Source of the DNA: JAKFDI01 sp044508835
Lineage (GTDB): Bacteria; Pseudomonadota; Gammaproteobacteria; Burkholderiales; Burkholderiaceae_C
DNA: 64,000 nucleotides
Assembly (NCBI GenBank): GCA_044508835.1
Contig: JBIQHD010000009.1
Span: 80,761 to 144,760, forward strand
Direction of reading: 5' to 3'
The notes below the pieces were generated by a model. That model ran no database searches. It saw only the letters and a list, made by a program, of their open reading frames with translations, and was not told where the DNA came from. A program made the translations under genes and the position numbers. Of this stretch, positions 58,712 through 64,000 are shown piece by piece (position 1 is the first letter of the stretch; every line of letters begins with the position of its first letter).

Positions 58712-59650
58712 ATGCTCCTGCTCCTCGGGCCCGGGCGCCTGCGGCGCATCGCCGGACGGCTCGGTGCGCTCGGCCTGGCGTGGGCGCTGGCCTGGTCTTC
58801 GTCGATCGGCGCGGCGCTCGCGCAGGACGTGCTGCCCGTGCCGCCGCTGAACGCGCGCGTGATCGACCAGACGGCCACGCTGACCGCGGCCGAGCGCGGC
58901 GCGCTCGACGCCAAGCTCGCCGCGCTGGAGCAGCAGACGGGCGCGCAGCTCGTCGTGCTGATGGTGCCGAGCACCGCGCCCGAGGACATCGCCGCCTACG
59001 CCCAGCGCGTGGGCGACACCTGGAAGATCGGCCGCCGCGACGTCGGCGACGGGCTGCTGCTCGTCGTCGCCAAGAACGACCGGCGCGTGCGCATCGAGGT
59101 GGCCAAGACGCTGGAGGGCGCGATCCCCGACCTGATGGCCTTCCGCGTGATCGACGAGCACATCACGCCGGCCTTCCGCGCGGGCGATTTCGCCGGCGGG
59201 CTGGACGCCGCGGTCGATGCGCTGTCCACGCTCGTCAAGGGCGAGAACCTGCCGCCGCCGAAGGCCGACGCGCCGCGCGGCAGCCCCGGCCTGCAGCTCG
59301 ACGAGCTGATGATGTTCTTCTTCATCGGCGTGCCGGTGATCGGCAGCCTGCTCACCGCCGTCCTCGGGCGCCGGCTGGGCTCGCTCGCCACCGCCGGCGC
59401 GGCGGGCGGCATCGGCTGGTGGCTTTCGGCCAGCCTGCTGCTGGCGGGCGCGGCCGGCCTGGCGGCGCTGGTGCTGGTGGGCGTGATGGGCGTGGGCGCC
59501 GCGCGGCGCGGCGGCGGGCTCGGCGGCGGCCCGGTGATCTGGGGCGGCGGGGGCGGCGGCCGGGGCGGCGGCGGCTTCGGAGGCGGCGGCGGGTTCGGCT
59601 CCGGCGGCGGCGGCGATTTCGGCGGCGGCGGCGCCTCCGGCGGCTGGTAG
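58712..59650 (+). CDS. TPM-domain membrane protein with glycine-rich tail
   Basis: 312 residues. Signal sequence, then a TPM domain (about 38-170: NARVIDQTATLTAAERGALDAKLAALEQQTGAQLVVLMV and GRRDVGDGLLLVVAKNDRRVRIEV), two or three hydrophobic segments (190-255) and a C-terminal tail of glycine clusters ending GGGGASGGW. Plant TPM homologues act in photosystem repair; bacterial roles are unclear. It directly follows lemA, the usual pairing. Confidence 0.92.
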   Translation: MLLLLGPGRLRRIAGRLGALGLAWALAWSSSIGAALAQDVLPVPPLNARVIDQTATLTAAERGALDAKLAALEQQTGAQLVVLMVPSTAPEDIAAYAQRVGDTWKIGRRDVGDGLLLVVAKNDRRVRIEVAKTLEGAIPDLMAFRVIDEHITPAFRAGDFAGGLDAAVDALSTLVKGENLPPPKADAPRGSPGLQLDELMMFFFIGVPVIGSLLTAVLGRRLGSLATAGAAGGIGWWLSASLLLAGAAGLAALVLVGVMGVGAARRGGGLGGGPVIWGGGGGGRGGGGFGGGGGFGSGGGGDFGGGGASGGW

Positions 59651-59661
59651 GAGGACGCACG

Positions 59662-60165
59662 ATGAACCGTTGGCTGCGCATCCTCAGGCACCGCTGGCTC
59701 GACGAGACCGATGCCCGGCGCGCGCTCGGCCATGGCGCGCTCGAACGCATCGAGGCGCGCGTAGCCGAGAGCGAGCGCCACCACCGCGGCGAGATCCGCG
59801 TGTGCGTGGAGGCGGGCCTTCCGCTGTCCTACCTGTGGCGCGGCGCCAGCGCGCGCGAGCGTGCCGTCGCGATGTTCGGCAAGCTGCGCGTGTGGGACAC
59901 CGAAGAGAACACCGGCGTGCTCATCTACCTGCTGCTGGCCGAGCACCGCATCGAGCTGGTGGCCGACCGCGGGCTCGCGCGGCACGTGGACCCGGCGAGG
60001 TGGCAGGCGCTCGTCGAGGAGATGTCCGCGCACTTCCGCGCCGGGCGCTTCGAGGACGGGCTGGGCCTGGCGATCGACCGCGTCGACCGCCTGCTGGTGC
60101 AGCACTTCCCGGCGGACGGCGCGCACAATCCGAACGAATTGCCGGACGCGCCGGTGCTCGGCTGA
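59662..60165 (+). CDS. Second TPM-domain protein
   Basis: 167 residues. No signal peptide. RIEARVAESERHHRGEIRVCVEAG and GVLIYLLLAEHRIELVADRGLARHV belong to the TPM fold, shorter than the previous protein. The lemA-TPM-TPM order is common in beta-proteobacteria and suggests they act together. The start follows GGAGGA by eight bases; the gap to the previous gene is 11 bases. Confidence 0.9.
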   Translation: MNRWLRILRHRWLDETDARRALGHGALERIEARVAESERHHRGEIRVCVEAGLPLSYLWRGASARERAVAMFGKLRVWDTEENTGVLIYLLLAEHRIELVADRGLARHVDPARWQALVEEMSAHFRAGRFEDGLGLAIDRVDRLLVQHFPADGAHNPNELPDAPVLG

Positions 60166-60209
60166 CGCGGCTCCGGTCCGCGGGAATCCCGCTTGCTCCG
60201 GAGGTCCGC

Positions 60210-60746
60210 ATGCGCATCCGCTGCCTGCTCCCGTTCCTGATCGCCACCGCCCTCGGCGCCCACGCGCAGGACGCGCCGCCCATCCGGCCCGGCCTGTGGC
60301 AGGTGAAGAACGACATGCGCATGCCCGACGGCAGCGCGATGCCCGACATGCGCGAGCACCTGCAGAAGCTGCCGCCCGACATGCGCCGGCAGATGGAGGC
60401 GCGCATGAAGCAGCAGGGCGTCGACCTGAGCGGCGGCGTCGGCGACATGAAGATCTGCCTGAGCAAGGCGTCGATCGAGCAGAACAACTGGCAGGGCCGG
60501 CAGGGCAACTGCGACACCACCGTGCTGAGCCGCAGCGCCACCGCCTGGACGTGGCGCTCGGTGTGCACCGACCCGCAGGCCGAGATCGACGGCGAGGCCC
60601 GCTTCGAGAGCGCCGAGGCCTACACCATGCACACCGTCATCAGGCGCCCGGTGGACGGCCGCCAGCAGACGGCGCGCATGACGACCCGGGCGCAGTGGCT
60701 CGGCAGCAGCTGCGGCGACCTGAAGCCGATGGCGCCGCGGCGCTGA
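60210..60746 (+). CDS. Periplasmic DUF3617-like protein
   Basis: 178 residues. A signal peptide (MRIRCLLPFLIATALGAHAQ) is followed by IRPGLWQVKNDMRMPDG, KICLSKASIEQNN and NCDTTVLSRSATAWTWRSVCTD, which resemble the DUF3617 family (GLW start and paired cysteines). Function unknown. It is the last gene before the convergent atp operon. Confidence 0.85.
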   Translation: MRIRCLLPFLIATALGAHAQDAPPIRPGLWQVKNDMRMPDGSAMPDMREHLQKLPPDMRRQMEARMKQQGVDLSGGVGDMKICLSKASIEQNNWQGRQGNCDTTVLSRSATAWTWRSVCTDPQAEIDGEARFESAEAYTMHTVIRRPVDGRQQTARMTTRAQWLGSSCGDLKPMAPRR

Positions 60747-60774
60747 CCCTGAATCCACGTCACCCGAACCAATG

Positions 60775-60800
60775 AAAAGGCCGCCCGAAGGCGGCCCGTG
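60775..60800 (-). terminator. Terminator of the atp operon
   Basis: On the minus strand, GGCCGCC-TTCG-GGCGGCC (60796 to 60779) is followed by TTTT, 50 bases after the atpC stop: a compact hairpin with a TTCG tetraloop. Confidence 0.85.
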
Positions 60801-60844
60801 CGCTTCGCATCGGCGGGCGCAGCGCGCGCCGCCGGCCGAAGACT

Positions 60845-61261
60845 TTATTTGCGGCGGAAGCGGCGCAGCGCGGCGATCTGCGCCGCCATCGCGGCGAACT
60901 CGCTCTGCGCCTTGGCGAAGTCGATGTCGCTCTTGGCGTTCTTCATCGCTTCTTCGGCCAGCGCCTTCGCCTCGCTGGCCTTGGCCTCGTCGAGGTCCTT
61001 GCCGCGGATCGCGGTGTCGGCGAGCACCGTCACCGTGCCCGGCTGCACTTCGAGAATGCCGCCGGCCACGAACACGAACTCTTCCTCACCGTTGTCGGCA
61101 CGCTCGATGCGCACGGCCCCGGGGCGCACGCGCGTGATCAGCGGCGTGTGCCGCGGCAGGATGCCGAGCTCGCCGTTCTCGCCCGGCAGCGCGACGAACT
61201 TCGCCTCGCCCGAGAAGATGCTCTCCTCGGCACTGACGACGTCCACGTGAATGGTTGCCAT
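60845..61261 (-). CDS. atpC: ATP synthase F1 epsilon subunit
   Basis: 138 residues. The N-terminal beta sandwich starts ATIHVDVVSAEESIFSGEAKFV and has GELGILPRHTPLITRVRPG; the C-terminal helices DLDEAKASEAKALAEEAM follow. It regulates and couples F1 to the rotor. It is the last gene of the operon, 15 bases after atpD. Confidence 0.97.
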   Translation of the reverse strand: MATIHVDVVSAEESIFSGEAKFVALPGENGELGILPRHTPLITRVRPGAVRIERADNGEEEFVFVAGGILEVQPGTVTVLADTAIRGKDLDEAKASEAKALAEEAMKNAKSDIDFAKAQSEFAAMAAQIAALRRFRRK

Positions 61262-61276
61262 GCGCGACCTCGCTGG

Positions 61277-62689
61277 TTATTGGATCTTCTTCGCCTTTTC
61301 GAGCGCCTGGTCGATCGTGCCGACCATGTAGAACGCCTGCTCGGGCAGGTGGTCGCACTCGCCTTCGACGATCATCTTGAAGCCGCGGATGGTTTCCTTC
61401 AGCGGCACGTACTGGCCCGGCGTGCCGGTGAACACCTCGGCCACGTGGAAGGGCTGCGACAGGAAGCGCTGGATCTTGCGCGCGCGCGCCACGGCCAGCT
61501 TGTCTTCCGGCGAGAGCTCGTCCATGCCGAGGATGGCGATGATGTCGCGCAGTTCCTTGTAGCGCTGCAGCGTGCCCTGCACCGCGCGCGTGACGCTGTA
61601 GTGCTCCTCGCCGACGACGTTCGGGTCGACCTGGCGCGAGGTCGAGTCCAGCGGGTCGACCGCGGGGTAGATGCCCAGCGCCGCGATGTCGCGCGACAGC
61701 ACCACCGTGGCGTCCAGGTGGGCGAAGGTGGTGGCCGGCGACGGGTCGGTCAGGTCGTCCGCGGGCACGTACACGGCCTGGATCGAGGTGATCGAGCCGA
61801 CCTTGGTGGAGGTGATGCGCTCCTGCAGGCGGCCCATTTCCTCGGCCAGCGTCGGCTGGTAGCCCACGGCCGACGGCATGCGGCCCAGCAGCGCGGACAC
61901 TTCCGTGCCGGCCAGCGTGTAGCGGTAGATGTTGTCGACGAAGAACAGCACGTCGCGGCCTTCGTCGCGGAACGATTCGGCGATCGTCAGGCCCGTCAGC
62001 GCCACGCGCAGGCGGTTGCCCGGCGGCTCGTTCATCTGGCCGTAGACCATCGACACCTTGGACTCGCCCAGGCTCTCGAGATTCACGACGCCCGACTCGG
62101 CCATCTCGTGATAGAAGTCGTTGCCCTCGCGGGTGCGCTCGCCCACGCCCGCGAACACCGACAGGCCGCTGTGCGCCTTGGCGATGTTGTTGATGAGCTC
62201 CATCATGTTCACGGTCTTGCCCACGCCCGCGCCGCCGAACAGGCCCACCTTGCCGCCCTTGGCGAACGGGCAGATCAGGTCGATCACCTTGATGCCGGTC
62301 TCGAGCAGCTCCTGCGAGGGGCTCAGCTCGTCGTAGCTCGGCGCCTTGCGGTGGATGCCGGCGGTGAGCTTCTGGTCGATCGGGCCGCGCTCGTCGATCG
62401 GCGTGCCCAGCACGTCCATGATGCGGCCCAGGGTGGCGGTGCCCACCGGCACCGTGATCGGCGCGCCGGTGTTGTCGACCATCAGGCCACGGCGCAGGCC
62501 GTCGGACGAGCCGAGCGCGATGGTGCGCACGATGCCGTCGCCGAGCTGCTGCTGCACTTCCAGCGTGAGCGCCGAGCCTTGGAGCTTGAGCGCGTCGTAC
62601 ACGCGGGGCATCTGGTCACGCGGGAACTCCACGTCGACGACCGCGCCGATGCATTGCACGATCTTGCCTTGGGCTTGGGTGTTGGCCAT
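61277..62689 (-). CDS. atpD: ATP synthase F1 beta subunit
   Basis: 470 residues, catalytic subunit. Walker A GGAGVGKTVNMMELIN, the catalytic glutamate region AGVGERTREGNDFYHEM, and the DELSEED-type loop as DELSPEDKLAV are present. It makes ATP from ADP and phosphate in rotation. Located after atpG, with 33 bases between. Confidence 0.98.
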   Translation of the reverse strand: MANTQAQGKIVQCIGAVVDVEFPRDQMPRVYDALKLQGSALTLEVQQQLGDGIVRTIALGSSDGLRRGLMVDNTGAPITVPVGTATLGRIMDVLGTPIDERGPIDQKLTAGIHRKAPSYDELSPSQELLETGIKVIDLICPFAKGGKVGLFGGAGVGKTVNMMELINNIAKAHSGLSVFAGVGERTREGNDFYHEMAESGVVNLESLGESKVSMVYGQMNEPPGNRLRVALTGLTIAESFRDEGRDVLFFVDNIYRYTLAGTEVSALLGRMPSAVGYQPTLAEEMGRLQERITSTKVGSITSIQAVYVPADDLTDPSPATTFAHLDATVVLSRDIAALGIYPAVDPLDSTSRQVDPNVVGEEHYSVTRAVQGTLQRYKELRDIIAILGMDELSPEDKLAVARARKIQRFLSQPFHVAEVFTGTPGQYVPLKETIRGFKMIVEGECDHLPEQAFYMVGTIDQALEKAKKIQ

Positions 62690-62722
62690 GTCGATTTCCT
62701 TGAACAGTAGTCTGGTGCGAGG

Positions 62723-63601
62723 TCAGACGGCGGCGGCGCCGCCGACGATCTCGGAAAGTTCCTTCGTGATCGCGGCCTGGCGGGTCTTGTTGTAGACCAG
62801 CTTCAGTTCGGCGATCAGGTTGCCGGCGTTGTCGGTGGCGGCCTTCATCGCGACCATGCGCGCCGACTGCTCGGACGCCATGTTGTCGGCCACCGCCTGG
62901 TACACCAGCGCCTCGATGTAGCGCGTGAGCAGTTCGTCGATGACCGAGGGGGCGTCGGGCTCGTAGAGGTAGTCCCAGCCGTACTGCGCCTTCTCGGCGG
63001 CGGTCTGCTCCAGGTGCGAGGCGGCCAGCGGCAGCAGCTGCTCGACCATCGGCTCCTGCTTCATCGTGTTGATGAAGCGGGTGTAGCAGAGGTAGACGGC
63101 GTCGAGCCGGCCCTCGACGAAGGCGTCGAGCATGACCTTGACCGGGCCGATCATCTTCTCGAGCTGCGGCTTGTCGCCCAGCTGCGTGACGTGCGAGACG
63201 ATGGTCGCGCCGATGCGGTTCAGGAAGCCGAAGCCCTTGTTGCCGATGGCCACCGCCTCCACCGAGCCGCCCGCGCCCTGGACCTCGCGCATCTTGTTGG
63301 TGACCGCGCGCAGCACGTTGGTGTTCAGGCCGCCGCACAGACCCTTGTCGGTCGTGACGACGATGAAGCCCACGCGCTTGGCCTCGGACACCGCCCGCAT
63401 GTAGGGCGAGCGGTACTCCGGGTTGGCCTGCGACAGGTGCGCCGTGATGTTGCGGATCTTGTCGCTGTAGGGCCGGCCGGCGCGCATGCGGTCCTGCGCC
63501 TTGCGCATCTTCGAGGCGGAGACCAGCTCCATGGCCTTCGTGATCTTCTTCGTGTTCTCGAAGGACTTGATCTTTCCGCGTATTTCCTTGCCTACCGCCA
63601 T
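62723..63601 (-). CDS. atpG: ATP synthase F1 gamma subunit
   Basis: 292 residues, the central rotor shaft. The start MAVGKEIRGKIKSFENTKKITKAMELVSASKMRKAQ and the C-terminal MKAATDNAGNLIAELKLVYNKTRQAAITKELSEIV are typical of AtpG. Located 36 bases after atpA. Confidence 0.98.
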   Translation of the reverse strand: MAVGKEIRGKIKSFENTKKITKAMELVSASKMRKAQDRMRAGRPYSDKIRNITAHLSQANPEYRSPYMRAVSEAKRVGFIVVTTDKGLCGGLNTNVLRAVTNKMREVQGAGGSVEAVAIGNKGFGFLNRIGATIVSHVTQLGDKPQLEKMIGPVKVMLDAFVEGRLDAVYLCYTRFINTMKQEPMVEQLLPLAASHLEQTAAEKAQYGWDYLYEPDAPSVIDELLTRYIEALVYQAVADNMASEQSARMVAMKAATDNAGNLIAELKLVYNKTRQAAITKELSEIVGGAAAV

Positions 63602-63637
63602 GACGGTACTCCTTTCAGGTCCGTTCCGTCGGTGTCG

Positions 63638-64000
63638 TCAGGCGAAGGACTTCTTGAACGCTTCGATGGCCTGCGTCAGCTGCGTCTCGGTGTCCTGGTC
63701 CAGCGCCTTGCCGCCCTCGAGCGTCTGCAGCAGCGCCGCATGGCTGGACTTCAGGTGCTGGTGCAGGCCGTGCTCGAACGGCAGCACCTTCTTCACGTCG
63801 ATGTCGTCGAGGTAGCCCTTGTTGGCGGCGAAGATCGACGCTGCCATCAGGCTGATCGGCAGCGGCGAGTACTGCGGCTGCTTGAGCAGTTCGGTCACGC
63901 GCGCGCCGCGGTCGAGCTGCTTGCGGGTGGCCGGGTCCAGGTCGGAGGCGAACTGCGCGAAGGCCGCCAGCTCGCGGTACTGCGCCAGGTCGGTACGGAT
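63638..64000 (-). CDS. atpA: ATP synthase F1 alpha subunit, C-terminal part
   Basis: Only the last 120 codons lie in the window; the frame is open to the right edge (IRTDLAQYRELAAFAQFASDLD, RKQLDRGARVTELLKQPQYSPL). This is the alpha subunit C-terminal helical domain. The rest of the operon should continue beyond 64000. Confidence 0.97.
   Translation of the reverse strand: MRTDLAQYRELAAFAQFASDLDPATRKQLDRGARVTELLKQPQYSPLPISLMAASIFAANKGYLDDIDVKKVLPFEHGLHQHLKSSHAALLQTLEGGKALDQDTETQLTQAIEAFKKSFA

Noticed and set aside
60775..60845. Terminator for the DUF3617-like gene on the plus strand
   Set aside because: The T run is on the minus strand only, so it serves the atp operon.

Overview
This 64 kb window is chromosomal DNA from a very GC-rich betaproteobacterium of the order Burkholderiales, most likely the Comamonadaceae or Rubrivivax/Leptothrix group. 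The evidence is the gene content (hemE-priA near the atp operon, alr beside lplT, gspA-gspB, an AB-fused Mrp antiporter), the codon bias, and the REP-like intergenic repeats. Genes are tightly packed, often with ATGA or GTGA overlaps. I saw no phage, transposase, CRISPR array, tRNA or rRNA.

Layout. 1-2958 (minus): start of mrpC and an AB-fused mrpA. 3070-5421: aroQ, hydroxypyruvate isomerase and a membrane-anchored diheme cytochrome c. 5464-11282 (minus): a conserved unknown protein, a YheT-type hydrolase, an NTF2-like protein, purU, a GT9 heptosyltransferase, a zinc-finger protein, ilvE and a small membrane protein. 11437-12570: a beta-helix lipoprotein. 12585-15496 (minus): radA, arfB, alr. 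15686-19670: lplT, a DMT permease, glutathione peroxidase and an aromatic aminotransferase. 19664-21924 (minus): gspB-gspA. 21955-31185: an SDR and an aldehyde dehydrogenase divergent from a complete dipeptide/oligopeptide-type ABC transporter plus an amidase. 31187-37901: GST, DoxX, pirin, a guanidinium exporter under a mini-ykkC riboswitch, a YhhN protein, rep helicase and an AEC permease. 38009-41875: katA, ahpC, ahpF. 41959-45475 (minus): hemE-priA. 45565-46482: cysteine synthase. 46667-57201: the creB/creC region and an exosortase operon. 57212-60746: an epimerase-like protein, lemA, two TPM-domain proteins and a DUF3617-like protein. 60845-64000 (minus): atpC, atpD, atpG and the end of atpA.

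The most interesting locus is 46667-57201. creB and creC are separated by a hybrid histidine kinase and rnk. Where creD is usually expected, creC is followed by a four-gene overlapping operon. It encodes a VIT/von Willebrand A surface protein ending in a PEP-CTERM-type sorting signal, an exosortase, an EpsI-like protein and a GT51 peptidoglycan transglycosylase. The gap before the operon carries three TTCAC half-sites with 6-base spacers, which is the known CreB operator (cre tag) extended to a triplet. This points to a CreBC-controlled exosortase system with one dedicated substrate.

Other regulatory or structural signals: a guanidine-II riboswitch with a visible anti-Shine-Dalgarno before the SugE/Gdx gene; an OxyR-type site before ahpC and a related one before katA; dispersed repeats with compensatory stem changes; and REP-like sequences that obscure the start of one ABC permease gene and are translated as the C-terminal tail of an ABC ATPase. 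Everything here was read by eye; no database search or folding program was run.
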